A stretch of 64,000 nucleotides of DNA from Omphiscola glabra (Eukaryota > Mollusca > Gastropoda > Lymnaeidae): NCBI GenBank assembly GCA_964017045.1, contig OZ024796.1, positions 1,265,637 through 1,329,636 of the forward strand, written 5' to 3'. Position numbers and translations under genes: made by a program. Below, in pieces: positions 1-12,452 of this stretch. Below the pieces are notes generated by a model. It was not told the origin of the DNA and did no database searches. It worked only from the letters and a program-made list of their open reading frames with translations. How positions within the stretch are numbered: the first letter of the stretch is position 1; every line of letters begins with the position of its first letter.

Positions 1-299
1 ATAAAAAATGCTGAAACTTATCTGTACTCATACCGAGCTGAGAGGACAGTACAACATTGATGTTCAATTGAACTAAATCTGTCTACACTTCTTGAGAAAC
101 ATTTAAATCCATGACAAAAAAGTAAAAAATTAAATTATGTTATAAATACTTTTAAAAAACACCCATTCCAAAAATGTACTTAGAAATATATTGAACAAAC
201 TTTAAAAATAGACTTTCTATCAATTTTGAGTGTAAACGCACTAAAAAGTAGAAAATAAATCTTCTTCTTATGTTTGAGAGCCCACGATCAATTCATTGA

Positions 300-487
300 T
301 CATTCTGGCTCCTGGTTTGAATTCAGAGTTTTGCCTTCTCTTACCGTCCAAGGTTAGCGAGTCCCATCCACCCGGGGTGCTGGTGGTGTGTTTGCTTGAC
401 TGGGCTTTGGCCGGGATTGACTTCCTGACCATCAGCTTGAGATTTGCTCAGTTTAGACCACTCGGCTACCCAGCGCCAGCACCAAAA
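300..487 (-). repeat. tRNA-derived SINE, head portion (copy 1)
   Basis: Read on the minus strand, this begins with a tRNA-like head carrying a clear box A (GGTAGCCGAGTGG, complement of 458-470). A degraded box B region follows (AGTCAATCCCGG), then a body shared with 5189-5600 and 47885-51480 (AACCTTGGACGG, GAGAAGGCAAAACTC). The 3' half seen in the 5.2-kb copy is missing. It is not a tRNA gene: there is no acceptor-stem pairing and the body runs past tRNA length. Confidence 0.7.
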
Positions 488-2100
488 TTAAATTAACTTA
501 AATGAACAATTCTTAAAGTGCATTGCTCCTATGTGCAACAAAGTTTGTGATCTTGGCATGTCAACTTAAATTATTGATACCGCTGTGTGCATGTCTTTCA
601 ATTAGCAAAGAAAATTGTTTTCCAGGGCGACATACCCTATTTTAGGCATATGACAGTAACAACTATGAAGCTTTTAGTACAATTTTGGAAAAGAGTGTTT
701 TCTAAATATAAAAAAAAATCAAATTGTTTTCTTCATATGCAACAATTTTTTTCTAGACACTATAATTTATAATTATTAGTTAAAATGTTTTTAAATAAAG
801 TATGCACTTATTATTTTTTAAATAATTTTTTAGTCTTTTAGAAATATTTTACCTTTGAAAGTGATTTTGCACAAGCCTAATGTCAATGAAGTCAGAATTA
901 AGAAAATCTTTCAATTTCAAAATTGTATTATTATTATTATTGGAAGAAATTTTCAATATTGATTCAATTATTTTCAATGCATCAATGAGAACATTACCGT
1001 ATTAATTGTATTATGAAACTGTCTGATTTTTTATAATAATAATGTGTTCAAATGTTGTTCCTTGAACTTTCATTTGAATCTATTTGAAGAATTATCATCT
1101 AATCTTGAACAAAGTTTGGTTACTGAGTTTTGATATTAATTGTTTAGTAAATGATATCCTCAGATAAATAATGATGTATTTTTTGGTGAAAATGATTCAT
1201 ATTTATTTAGTTATTTCATTTTCTATTTATTATTAATATTTTAGAATGTTAAAACAGTATGTAACTAATTATTTAGTTCATATTTTTATCACTTTTTAAA
1301 ATCATTTCTTATTATAAATTACAACAGAAAAGGATTACATATGTAAATTTTATTTTTAAGGAAAAGGACAATCTTTACTATTACTGAAAGTTGGATTTAA
1401 CAAAATTTCATTTAAGATTGTTGCACATTATGATAAAGTTCAATTAAAGTTTGTTTCGCTATTGTTCTGGCATTAAAGAAAAACATTTTCCAAATAGTAT
1501 TTGGAAATCATTTTGTGTGTACAAATTTGTGCCTGTGCATATGGACTTGCATATTTGTCTGTATGTGAGTGTTGGTGTGTGTGTATGTTTGAGGACAGGG
1601 TGTGAAACTCTTTACTGACTGAAAACAACACAATTTAAAATAAACAAGAATAAAAACATTAGAACATGAAAGCTAAATGATTTATTTCAATTATTCCCAC
1701 ACAACAACTTGGACAAGAAAAAAGCAAAGTTCACCGAAGGCTATAGGGTGCCATTTAAAATTTCCTACTGTGTTAAAAATAAATTATTTCGATTAATGTG
1801 AGGTAAAAGTTGATGGAGATGAACACTCAAATTAACATGTAAATTCATTAGGCAAGATTACAAACTGTTTTATTTCAATGAAAATAAAATAATTTAGCAC
1901 GTAGTATCACTATGCAGCCCTAAGTAGCTTTATGTTGCACCATGCATAGGCAGAAACAATGAAACAGAAAACAATGTGAGAGTTTTTCTAAAGATTATTT
2001 AAGTAAAAATGAATATATCTTCATAACTCCAAATTATCTTCTTTCCTAAGACAATTTTTGAAACAAGCATCTTCCATGTATTGTTTACAAATTAATTCAA
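488..2100. other. AT-rich non-coding DNA
   Basis: No gene, splice-bounded open frame or repeat array is visible. There is only a short GT-rich patch near 1565-1590. The short open frame at 587-772 has no domain and low-complexity AT-rich codons. Confidence 0.6.
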
Positions 2101-2229
2101 CCATTTAGAAGTTTAACTAACAATTTTAATACAACCATTTAGAAGTTTAACTAACAATTTTAATACAACCATTTAGAAGTTTAACTAACAATTTTAATAC
2201 AACCATTTAGAAGTTTAACTAATAATTTT
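2101..2229. repeat. 34-bp minisatellite, about 3.8 copies
   Basis: The unit begins CCATTTAGAAGTTTAAC and recurs at 2101, 2135, 2169 and 2203 with almost no divergence. The last copy decays after about 27 nt. Confidence 0.9.
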
Positions 2230-2408
2230 TAAGAATTATCAACATTTTCCAAATTTTAAAAGGATGACTAAATTTTTAATTTCTTTTCATACCAAATCAT
2301 TTCTATTAAAATATGTTTTTTAGGGCAAATTACAAATTGTAACATCAAGTTAATTTCTTTAAATAAAGTCACAATATCTTTAAACAATGAATGAGTGAGT
2401 CTACATTA

Positions 2409-3561
2409 GGAGCCAACCATAAATGATGTCACGCGTATAGGGGGGGGGCAGATTTTTGTGATGTGTGACAAGGGGGAGGGGGGGGACTCAAGCAATTATG
2501 ATGACACATGAAAAGTGGAATTTTGTAGTACAGAATTGCACTTAATTAATAACCCTAAATTACAGACATTTTTAATATTCTGTTTATACAACAATTATAA
2601 TTATTTTACGATCACTGAGAGAATAAGTACAGGTATGCGAGTTTGGAATAATGGCATCTGATCAAGTTACAGGAAGCCAAGAAGAAGGAGAATTGGAATG
2701 TAGTTACAATGGTTGTGGTGAGAATTTATATTTATGGCTAAATGTGGAGACGGGAGTCATAGAATTAGAACTAGGGGGCCTACCACATGAAGTGGGATGG
2801 AATGAAAATGGTTGACCGCAGGGGGTGGGTGGTATCTTAGTAAATGTTCTAGGGCAGGGATTCTTAACTCTTTTTTTGCAGTGCTGCAGGCCCACTACGT
2901 TTTACCCCACCCTCCCCCCAACTGTAGGCCTATAAATCATTTTGTAATAAAATTTAATATAATTAAATAATTTAGTTATCTTAGATTTATTTTTTAATTA
3001 ACTTTTTATAAACAAGGGAAAAAATTACCAATGTACAAGCAATGCGCCACAAAATTCACCAGAAAAACATTTACTCCTGCTAATCAAAATGCTTAAAAAC
3101 TTAGTTTTTAAAAAAAGCAGCAAAAACTAGCAATGACAGAAAATACAATCAGTGGCATAGCTAGGGTCAGTGTCACCCGATCTGGTAAGCTCGTGGTGTT
3201 ACCCCCCCCCCCCCCACAATGTAACACTTCTTGTTAAACTTAGTCCACAGGTTGGCAATGACAAGAAACTTGTCTTCCACCCCTCAGGGCTGGGGAGATA
3301 CCCTGGTTAGGAACAACTGTTCTAGTGACTAGTCAAATGTTTCTGACACAGGTGCAGTAATTTGATATCCACGGGAGGTGAATTTCTTAAGGGTCTGTAA
3401 AGAACAGTAGTGGACACGGGGACGGGGGGGGGGGGGGTGGGTGGTGTAGAGATTTGTGACATTATATTTGAGGGGGGGGTCTAACTTTTTGTGATGATGG
3501 GGGGAGGGGGGGGGGGTAAAAAATAGGCAAAATTTGCGTGTCGTCATTTATGGATGGCCCC
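2409..3561. mobile_element. Terminal-inverted-repeat element with long target duplication
   Basis: The ends are inverted copies: left GGAGCCAACCATAAATGATG, right (complement) GGGGCCATCCATAAATGACG, each followed by G-rich tracts. The flanks repeat a host segment of 29 nt on the left (2380-2408) and 25 nt on the right (3562-3586). Both read TTAAACAATGAA...GAGTCTACATTA, differing by a 4-nt TGAG insertion and adjacent changes. A duplication this long is unusual for a DNA transposon. No transposase is present, and a second element is nested at 2855-3319. It lies about 70 bp past the stop codon of the secreted-peptide gene, so probably in its 3' UTR or just beyond. Confidence 0.65.
2855..3319. mobile_element. 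hAT-like MITE (465 bp)
   Basis: It starts CAGGGATTCTTAAC and ends in the complement of CAGTTGTTCCTAAC, an imperfect 14-bp terminal inverted repeat. It is flanked by TTCTAGGG (2847-2854) and TTCTAGTG (3320-3327), an 8-bp target duplication with one mismatch. CAG-type ends and 8-bp duplications are typical of hAT. There is no transposase. A CAGTGGCATAGC motif near 3151 may be the end of another hAT-type repeat inside it. Confidence 0.65.
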
Positions 3562-3655
3562 TTAAACAATGAACGAGTCTACATTAAACAAGAGCAATAA
3601 AAACAATACACGGATCATTTAGCAAAACTTAACCTTTGGAAGGGAGCGGCCATCT

Positions 3656-4632
3656 TTATCCAAAGTAACTGAATGGATTCAAATATTCAAGAGCTTTCTT
3701 GGCCCCATCCAAGGCATCATCAAAAAGTCCAGCGACTTTGGTGACACTATCCACGCAGCACATTGGTTGCAATTTGCAATAAGCAGCAACAACCTTTGCT
3801 CCACCAGCTGTCAATTTAATGGCAAGGGGTAGGAGAGGAACAACTCTACGCTTTCTACTAAGCTCCTCTCTTTCGTTCTTGTGTGGGTGATTCCCAGCTG
3901 AAATAAAGTGAAAACCAAATTATTGAAAATAATTTCCATTAAAAAAATTGTAAATGTATAACTTATTAAGGCTACGTGCAAGAATCACACCAAATATTGC
4001 ATCACCTTAAACTTTCTTTTGTAATGATTATGTTTGCAACAAAAAGCACACACTTTTTTTAGGTAAATAATTGATTCTGTACAAGAGAGTGGGCAATTAT
4101 TATTAAAACATAATACCCCTAATACACTTAAGTCAATTCTTATATTAAAAAATATACTTATTTTTAAAAAAATTAATGCATTTCTCTACTGTTAATCCTT
4201 TAAAATACAGTATGATGTATTTTTTTTTAAATTTTGTGTTATAACTGAGAATTTTGAACTAGGAGATATGAAATGGTATTTGATTGGTGCAAGGAATAGC
4301 GATTATAAAAACAATGGAGATATAAGCTACGATATACAATAGAATTTAATATACTGTTTTCTTTCTTCATTTGCATTTTAATTTATAAAATAAGTCACAA
4401 ATGTCTTTTCTAAGTTCTACAGTTCTCATTGTTATTATTTTATTTTTAAATTACAAGTCATTGTTTCAACTTTAAAAGACTTTATTACTTTTGTAATGTT
4501 TTGAAACTTGGTCAAAGAATGTTTAAGTGTGAATCAATTATAAATTTTAATAAAATACTTACGAGGCAATGATGTTGTAGCCTCTATCAAGACACCGATG
4601 AGCAAAAAAACAATCAGTAGGTTCTTGGCCAT
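3656..4632 (-). CDS. Small secreted peptide precursor, two coding exons (103 aa)
   Basis: Coding exons are 4632-4563 (starting at ATG) and 3897-3656 (ending TAA), joined by a GT-AG intron with donor GTAAGT and acceptor TTTATTTCAG. The split codon gives Pro24. Residues 1-23 form a signal peptide (MAKN, then LLIVFLLIGVLI, then EATTSLP). Residues 24-41 are a short acidic/basic propeptide ending in RKRR, a furin-type site. The 62-residue mature part has Cys at precursor positions 64, 70 and 71 (AYCKLQPMCC), a helix-prone DDALDGAKKALEYL stretch, and ends NPFSYFG just before the stop. The terminal Gly could serve as an amide donor. The acceptor TTGATTCTTCACAG at 4666-4679 starts the ATG exon at 4665, which implies an upstream non-coding exon. 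Three cysteines leave one free or used for dimerisation. I do not recognise the family; a secreted hormone-like, defence or structural peptide are all possible. It is too short per exon to appear as a long open frame. Confidence 0.75.
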
Positions 4633-4669
4633 GATCTTCTCCGAGTTAGGTTATGGGACTAGATACTGT

Positions 4670-5188
4670 GAAGAATCAAGACAAAAGCAGTATTAATCTA
4701 ATATGTAAATACTATACATAACCCACCAAACATTGGCGGCAGCAATGCATCAACTTCCCATCAACTAAAGTTACTTGAAAAAACATGAACTCAAGTAATG
4801 CACATTTAAGAATCACAAATTTTCGCTACACCCCTTCCCCCATGATACTGCACTGCACACTTTTTATTTCGCGCCCATAAACTATATTTAATATTCTGAG
4901 GTCCCAACCACCTTTTTACACCATACTTAAATTGTGATGATTTCATTTTCCGAAAAGAAAATATTACGCGCCGAAAGCAGCTGCGGTATATAAAAAAAAT
5001 ATCATTTAGCGTAGTTATCGCATATTATATTTTATGTGCTATTGAACTCATTATTGAACCATACTTTCTTTCAAACATTTAGAATTATTTGCAATATACT
5101 CTCAATACCAAATTCGCTGATTATAAAGCAGTCAATTAGGAAGCAGTCCACGGGTCACACCAGATGCGTAATATATATAACTTAACAT
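4670..5188. other. AT-rich non-coding DNA upstream of the peptide gene
   Basis: Probable intron or promoter-proximal sequence of the secreted-peptide gene. No TATA box at a convincing distance from 4665 and no coding potential were seen. Confidence 0.5.
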
Positions 5189-5600
5189 ACGAGATATATT
5201 ATTATTATTTTTTTAATGGCATTGGTCCGTCAAAATGTGATGATGGTTTAGACTTCGCAGGACGAAATCACATGGCCTGGGATTTTATCTTTAGAACTAT
5301 AAGCTGGTCCCCAAGACAGCAAATCGCCTCTCAACACGCACCTTGTAGCCCAAGGGAACACCATATATGGATGATACAGCTTGGCACCGGATGCGTCGCA
5401 GGAGTTGGAATGTTTCATTGTGCCAATGTTATCTGCCTACGGGACTCCTCCTCTGGGTTTTGATTCAAAGTTTCCTTCTCTTAGATGAGTTGCCATCCAA
5501 GGTTCCCAGGTCCCAACAACCCAGGGTGCTGGTGTTGTTTTTGATTGACTTTTTCTTTGTTGGGGATCGAACTCCAGACCACATTCCCCACCACCCGCTC
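5189..5600 (-). repeat. tRNA-derived SINE, nearly complete (copy 2)
   Basis: On the minus strand this has a box B (GGAGTTCGATCCCC, complement of about 5561-5574), then the body ACCTTGGATGGCAACTCATC, GAGAAGGAAACTTTG and CTCCTGCGACGCATCC. It ends in an AATAATAAT tail at about 5195-5210. The 5' box A end is lost or degraded. It is the best reference in this window for the SINE consensus, and it shows where the 40-bp satellite unit at 48-51 kb came from. Confidence 0.7.
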
Positions 5601-6240
5601 TTCCTCCCCCCATTAAAAAAATTATCGTCCATGAAAATAATGGGGGGGGGGGTGTTTTACATTTCTATGTATTTCAAATCCATATTATGAAGTCACAGAT
5701 TTAGTGAAATGTAATATTGAATGTCTTCGCAGCAGCGTTATGAGAAGGAACAGGGTGTGGTCCGCCTGGGGTGGACTATTTTCAGTATTAAACGGTGCAG
5801 CATTTTCGGGCAAATTGTAGGGATTTTTTATGGGCTTCAAAAAGGCGTTTGGTGTATTTCTATGAGAATACTAAGCCTAAGACTACATTGTGTTACAGGT
5901 GGTAAATGCAAGCACAGAGTAAGGAGAGGCATGCTAAAACATTTACCATAAATACAGTTTGGGGTGTAGGAAATGGCATCGCTTCATTTTCAAGGTTATA
6001 ACTATTTCTCAAAAGATGATAATGGTACCTCTATTACATATATTGCTTCTGGTGTGCTTGCTTCCTTTTAACAACCGGCCCTCCCTATCCATGTTTTATA
6101 GTAATATTACTGAGTGAAACAAAAAGCCTTCAAGCAGTAAGTGTCATGTGTAACGTTTGAACTCAGAAAAAAGATTGAAATTTTTCAGATGAGACTATTA
6201 TTATATTAATCAATATAGGACTGTTTGTAGGGCTGCCTGT
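5601..6240. other. Non-coding DNA
   Basis: Contains a G homopolymer near 5641 and a short frame at 5721-5951 without recognisable domains. No splice-bounded exon was found. Confidence 0.5.
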
Positions 6241-6382
6241 GGAACTGTCTGTAGGCCTATTGGTCGGCAGGTAGGGCGTGGAACTGACTGTAGGCCTATT
6301 GGTCGGCAGGTAGGGCGTGGAACTGACCGTAGGCCTATTGGTCGGCAGGTAGGGCGTGGAACTGACTGTAAGCCTATTGGTT
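6241..6382. repeat. 39-bp minisatellite, about 3.6 copies
   Basis: Units start at 6241, 6280, 6319 and 6358 with GGAACTGACTGTAGGCC as the shared start. Copies differ at one or two positions. Confidence 0.9.
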
Positions 6383-7355
6383 TAAGGCCCGCATATATTA
6401 TAGAAAATGAAAAGTTAACTTATTTTGTAACACTCAGACTCACAGGATATTTTCTCAAAATGACCGGACCCAATGTACAAAACTGCCCCCAGTTAAGCCC
6501 TCGTACACAATTTTTTTTTTTTTAAATCAGGAAATATGGCGTAGCTAGGTTTAATGCCACCCCCCCCCCCCCCCCCCCCCAATTTGCCCTCCTTGGGACA
6601 AGATTTTGGACATCCACTTACACGATAAAAAAAACTACAATTGGCATAAAAGTTCAAACCTCCCACTCAAGTCTAAAGAAAAAGAACCACCCATGGTGGA
6701 CCGCCCCTTCACCCTATTCCTACACCAATGTGGACATAGTTTACTCTTTCCCTTAAATACCGTTCCTGTTAGTGGAAAATGAGAAGATATATTTATATAT
6801 CTTTATCTTATGATGAAAATATCTTTAAACCTCAACATGTTTCAAACTGGAGAATTAAAATATACTTACTTTAAAAATAAGTAACTTTCTTTTGACAATT
6901 TTCGGAATTTCCAAATCAGAGTCGATCAAAATAGAGGGCTGGTGCCTTTTAATAAAAAAAAATTGCTTTACATTAAACCTTACGATAGTACAAAGTTGAA
7001 AAAAGTTATTTAGATTTTTGTTTAAAAAGGAAGAAATAATAGTTTAACATTTTTCAAAGATACAATATTTATATCGTTCTGGCGTGTGGAAAATGATGGG
7101 TGCATTTTTAAGAAGATATTGATTTTTCAAAACATTATAAAGGAGACCTGAAATTTAATTTTGATTCCTTTTTTTTTTTTTTTAAATAAATAAATAATTT
7201 ATCAATTCAATATTTTAATATTTAAGTCAACATCATGTAAAAAAATGTGGTTATAATTTGATGATGCCAATATCTCATAACGGTATGATGTTTCAGTCCT
7301 TAAAAAAACTATATATATTGGTTTACCATATTTCAAAGTATGATATCACTCATCA
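6383..7355. other. AT-rich non-coding DNA with C/G homopolymers
   Basis: A C run of about 18 at 6559 follows a GGCGTAGCTAGG motif (6539-6550) shared with hAT-type repeat ends elsewhere in the window. Nothing coding is seen. Confidence 0.5.
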
Positions 7356-8180
7356 CTATAGTTCAGAAAAAGATTGAGGGGGGGGGGGATAGGTCTGTTT
7401 ACTTTTATGAGCTGACCCCTGTTGCACTCCATACATTAAATCAGCACTGCCCGAGAGGCAGTCATCGACAGACACTGACTGTGTTCTATCAGAGAGGTAT
7501 GACCTAAACCAAGCCAAAACTGAACTAGAAATTCCAAAATAATTTTCAAGGGTTTTGTAAAAGGTTCCAGTGTCATCAGTGAGATCTAAGAGGATCAGGA
7601 TGGAGACATTACCGCTGTCCAGTGCGAGCAAAAGGTCATTGGTGACTCTCAAGAAAGCTGTCTCTGTGCTGTGGAAAGGTCTATAGGCTGAATAATTAGG
7701 ACTGAGAAGAGAGTGGTCGTTTAAGTAAGCAAAAAGTTGTTTTAGAACTAGTTTTTCAATGACTTTAGATGAAAATGATGTAAGATACAGGTCTATAGTT
7801 TTTTAAAATTATTTTCATCAAATTCAGGCTTCTTAAGTAATGGTTTGATGACAGCTGTCTTACAAATAGATGGAACGGTGCCATAAGACAAGCTTTCATT
7901 GATTATGTGGGTTATCGTTGGGAACAAATGATCTAATGATTCAACCAACAGAAGGGGGGATGGGGTCCAAAGAACATGACGTAGGTTTAGTTTTTAGAAT
8001 AATATTTTTAAACTCTAGTTCTGAAACAGATTTAAAAACATTGAAATGTGAACTAACACAAGAAGAAGGCAAATCTAGGGGTGGTGAGTCAAGACGATCA
8101 AGGTCAGCGTGAATGTCAGCAACTTTGCTTGTAAAGAAATCAGAGAAAATATCTGATTGCTGGGGCAACGGAAACACCAT
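7356..8180 (-). pseudogene. Degenerate L2/CR1-like LINE reverse transcriptase fragment
   Basis: Two minus-strand blocks read in the order expected for a non-LTR polymerase. The 5' block (8180-7941) has FFTSKVADIHADLD and LKTKPTSCSLDPIP, the pre-RT region typical of L2/CR1-type elements. The 3' block (7652-7356) has LLLALDSGNVSILILLDL, then WFRSYLSDRTQSV and VQQGSAH, matching RT motifs of that group. The catalytic Asp motif region reads DDTGTFYKTLENYFGI, where an AFD-TV-H type motif is expected. Stops, frame changes and missing segments between 7653 and 7940 make it a dead relic. Confidence 0.7.
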
Positions 8181-10036
8181 AATAACACATAAAAAAAAAC
8201 CATTAAAAAGTGATACAGAATAGTTTGCTCACATTGGAAAAAAAATGAAAATCGTGATTCTTAAAATTGGCATGTCAGACAACAAAAATTTAGAATGTTT
8301 TAAGCTCAAATTTATTACACTTTATTAACCATATAGAAATATGCATTAGCTATGGCGCCAGCTATGAAAAATGTAATTTATTATTTATTGAATACTTTTT
8401 GTATCAGCATGCCAAAGTGTCTTAATTTTGACATTTTAAAATAAAACTCTGATGGATTATTCAAATTTGCACTTATTAAAATATTGTAATTTGCTTAGTT
8501 CCTGAAATAGACAATTATTTAATATAGCATCATGCAAAATTTGAAACATATTGGTTGATATTTTTAAAAGTTATCATTTATTAAGTGAACTAAACGTGGA
8601 AATTTTGTGAAAGAACACGCAATAATTTTGTTCAAAATTTTAATAAATTCTCTAATTTTAATGACCCCCTGAAAGATAAGGATGTCCTTTAGCTTCAACT
8701 TTTATCTCTTCTAACCCTAATTTAAGCCTTCTTCTGGTTCTTCTAGCTTCTAAGGACTAGGTCATTTGCTTTTGTGCATTCGATATCCGCTTAGCAGCCA
8801 TCATAATGAAATAATTGAAAGTAAACTGACCCCACGAAAGCTGCAAATATCTTAGAGTTAGAGGAGCTTCCAATACTTTTGATCCATCATTGAAAAGAAG
8901 GGTTGCTAATGACAGCTCTTAAACCATTATTATTATATTTATTCTTAGAGCACATATAATACTATTCACTGATTCATTCGCAATTTAGGTATAACCATCT
9001 AGACATTTACTAAAAATACTTGGATGGGAAAGGTCTAAAAAAATTGGCCTAGTTAAAATAATTAAATTAATTTCTATTGACTTTTGACTATTACTCACTT
9101 TTATTATTAAATTTAATTAAATAATTTTCAATGTCTTAATCTCCACTTTAATCTAAATGAGAATCATTTACTCCATAGATGTCTTTCAATTTAATCTCTA
9201 ACCTGTTCTGGGTGGGCGTGGCATTTGGTTTTTAAGACCATGTCCTATACCCTTGGCTTAAGACGTAACTTCGTAAGACAGCCCAGACAGTGACAGGTAT
9301 TTTAATTTTAGTCAAGCCTATACTAATTCATCTTCCACGCTCCAGTGGAATCAGATTGCTTTGATTATTTTATTTCCATTTAAAATATCATCAAATTTAT
9401 ATATTTTCACGAAACTTTCGATTCTTTGAATATTTGTTATCACTTGGCATTGTATAAACAAATATGAAGACAATTTTAATATTCACAAAAATGTTTTCTT
9501 CATTTCTATGGAAGCCGCCATATTTAAAGGGACTGATCATTGTATTAAACAATTTTTGGGGAGCTCATCGTTGTTTTAAAATAATTAATTCAGAAAGAAA
9601 AACGAAATGATTTTATTTTGGTGTTTTTTTTTTGGGGGGGGGCAAAATTCTGATAACCCCCTTCTAACAAAAAATTATATCTCAACAACCATTGACCCTA
9701 AATTACAAATGAATACACGTTATTGCACATAAATGAATACACTTCAATTTGATATAAATGGTTATTGTTAAATCGAAAATTAGCTTTTTTCATTTTTCTT
9801 GGTGTACCCCCCCCACACACTTTTTAAAAAAGTTTTTAAAATCTTTTTTTTCTTTTATCTTCCTGGAAAAAAAATAAACAACCACAACTAAGAAAAAAAA
9901 GTATAAATATCATCTAATTATATCTAATGAAATGTAATTTATATATATAAGAATGAGCTATAGGGACATAACGCCAAAGAGCAAAAAATATTTTGATACG
10001 TTCGGACTCTTAAAAACAAACATAGTTATTTTCTAT
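8181..10036. other. AT-rich non-coding DNA
   Basis: No exon, array or element is recognisable. There are G/C homopolymer runs near 9634 and 9810. The region would lie inside the proposed long leader intron of the secreted-peptide gene. Confidence 0.5.
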
Positions 10037-10078
10037 TATTTTCATCATCATCATCAGGTCCCGTAGTCCTTCGAACGT

Positions 10079-10802
10079 TAGGGCGCCACAGATGACATGT
10101 ACACTATTCTTCTCCATTCCTCTCGGTTTTCTGCCCTACGCATAGCATCGCCTAGTTGTAATCCAGTCCATTCTTTGATATTATCTTCCCATCTTTTTCT
10201 TTGTCTTCATCTTCTTCTTCCTCCTCTAGTAGTGCCCTGCAAGATCTCTTTGGCGAGCCCTTGTTTTCTGGTCACGTGTCCATACCACTCAAGTTTGCGC
10301 TTTTTAACAGACGTCAGGAGGTCATCGTATTGCCCAATTGCCTGACGTATCCTTTCTTTTATTTGCTCATTGGTGATGTGGTCTCTATAGCAGATGCCAA
10401 GAATGCTTCTGTAACAACTCATCTCCATCGCCTTTATTTTCCTTTCAAGTTCTGCTGTTAATGTCCAGGACTCACAGGCATATAAGAAAATGGAGAGGAT
10501 TAATGAGCGCATCAGCCTGATTTTGGTGCTGGGGGCTATATTTTTGTCGTTCCATATTTTCTTGAGCCTCTTTGGTGCTGTCGTGGTCTGCGCAATCCTG
10601 GCCATTAATTCGGGCCTGGAGCCTTGTTCCGATACTATTGCTCCGAGGTATTTGAAGCTGCCAACTGTCTCTAATCTTTCCTCTCCGACCTTAATTTCAG
10701 TGGTGATGTCACTAGTGCTATTCGTCATCATTTTTGTCTTTTCTGCACTGATTTGCATGCCAAAGGAGGATGAAGTCTTGTCGAGACTCTTTACTAGGTT
10801 GG
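10079..10802 (-). pseudogene. Retrotransposon C-terminal region
   Basis: Continues the RT polyprotein in another frame: EKTKMM, SFKYLGAIVSEQG, FLYACESWTLTAELE, RSILGICYRDHITN and KRKLEWYGHVTRK, which follow FADD in this LINE group. After a second shift near 10205, KKRWEDNIKEW, LGDAMRRAENREEW and RIVYMSSVAP lead to a stop at 10079. Confidence 0.8.
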
Positions 10803-12452
10803 CTATAGCTCTTCCTCGCTTCCCGCCAGTCCGTCTATGTCATCCGCAAAACGTAGATTGGTGATCGTTCTGCCACCAATGCTGACTGTCCCTACATGCG
10901 TTTCTAGTGCATCTGACATAATTCTCTCTAAGAAGATGTTGAACAGGGTGGGGGAGAGCAAGCAGCCTTGTCGTACTCCAACCGTGGTCTTGAACCATTC
11001 TTCGATGTTATTGTTGAAGAAGACTGCACTGGTGGCCTTGTCATAGAGGCTTCTTATCATTCTGGTTAAGTTTGTGTTGATGTTGTAGTGCCTCATGGTG
11101 GCCCATAAAGCAGCATACCAAACCCTGTCGAATGCCTTCTTGAAATCCACAAAGACGTGGTATAGGTTTTGTTGGTGTTGAGCATATTTCTCACATAGTA
11201 TCCGGGGGTTTAGGATATGCTCAGTAGTGCCACGGCCTTGCCTAAAGCCTGCCTGTTCTTCAGCAATGATTCTGTCGGCATATGGTCTTAGTCTGTTCAG
11301 TATGACCTTGAGCATGACCTTGCTTGGGTGGCTTATTAGGCTGATGATACGATAGTTTTGGCATAGCTGTAGGTTACCTTTCTTGGGGAGGGTGATGATG
11401 AGAGATTGGGTCCATGTTTTGGGCCATTCCCCTGTTAGCCATATTTTGTTACAAATATTGGTTAGGGCATTTATCATTGTTTCTCCTCCCTGTTTTATTA
11501 ACTCGGCAGGGATATTATCTACTCCTGCGGCCTTTCCTATTTGGAGTGCTTGGACTGCTGCTTCTACTTCTGCGCGGAGAATGGGGAAGCTTTCATTGTC
11601 CATTGCTGGGGGGACATTAAGGATCTCTGAGTCTATCTTTATATTTTCATTATACAGCTCTGAGCAGTATTCAGTCCATCTTTTTAGGATATCATTTTCC
11701 TCGGTCAAACATTTGCCATTTTTATCTTGTATGGTAGTACTACGCCCTTGTTTTGCAGTGGTTAGTTCTTTCACCAACTGGTATGCCTTTTTGCTATTGT
11801 TTTTCTTCAAGCAATTTTCAATGTCGTAGCATTGCTCTTCAATCCAGTTCTTCTTTGCCCTTCTCATACCCTTTTTGATGGTTTGGTTAATTTTTCTATA
11901 TTTATTGGCCCCCTCTGTATCCACCATTTTTATTTTCTTTAACTGCCTCCGTTTGTCACACAGATCGAGGATGTCAGCTGTCACCCATGGTTTTTGTGTT
12001 GGTCGATGTTTAGCAGGGATGTCATGGGCTGTGTCCGTCACTGCTGTGTTGAAGTTATCAATCATTGTGTCCATGTCTGAACAGTCGGCATCTATAATGT
12101 TAAGCGCTGCAAATTTTCCTCCTCCTATCATTGCTTGGAAGGCTTCTGCTATTTTAGGATCCTTCAGCTTTTCAAGATCGAATTTGATTCTGGTATATCC
12201 TTTTTTATTTACCCTCTTTAAGTGCAGCCTAAAGGTCATCATGACTAGATCGTGGTCACTTCCAATGTCAGCTCCTGGGAAGCTGCGAGTCTTTGCAATG
12301 TTTATACTAGACCGGAAACGTGTTTGCAACATGATATAATCAATCTGATTGTGATGTTTCCCATTGGGGCTATGCCATGTGGTTTTCCTGGATATTTTAT
12401 GTTCACCCAGTGTGTTGGCCAGTATGAGTTCATTGAAGCTGGCGAATTCCAA
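10803..12452 (-). pseudogene. Retrotransposon reverse transcriptase domain
   Basis: A 549-codon open frame starting in the end of the endonuclease (GSDHDLVMMTF near its start). It contains successive RT motifs: AAGVDNIPAELIKQ, YRIISLISHPSKVMLK, EEQAGFRQGRGTTEHI, VFVDFKKAFDRVWY, VRQGCLLSPTLFNIFL and NLRFADDIDGLAG. Both catalytic motifs (the DFKKAFD Asp and FADD) are intact. The frame breaks at 10803, before the C-terminal part. FRQG and FADD spacing is normal, so the polymerase core itself looks undamaged. Confidence 0.88.

Noticed and set aside
440..487. tRNA gene on the minus strand
   Set aside because: Box A is good, but box B is degraded, the stems do not close and the sequence continues into a SINE body.
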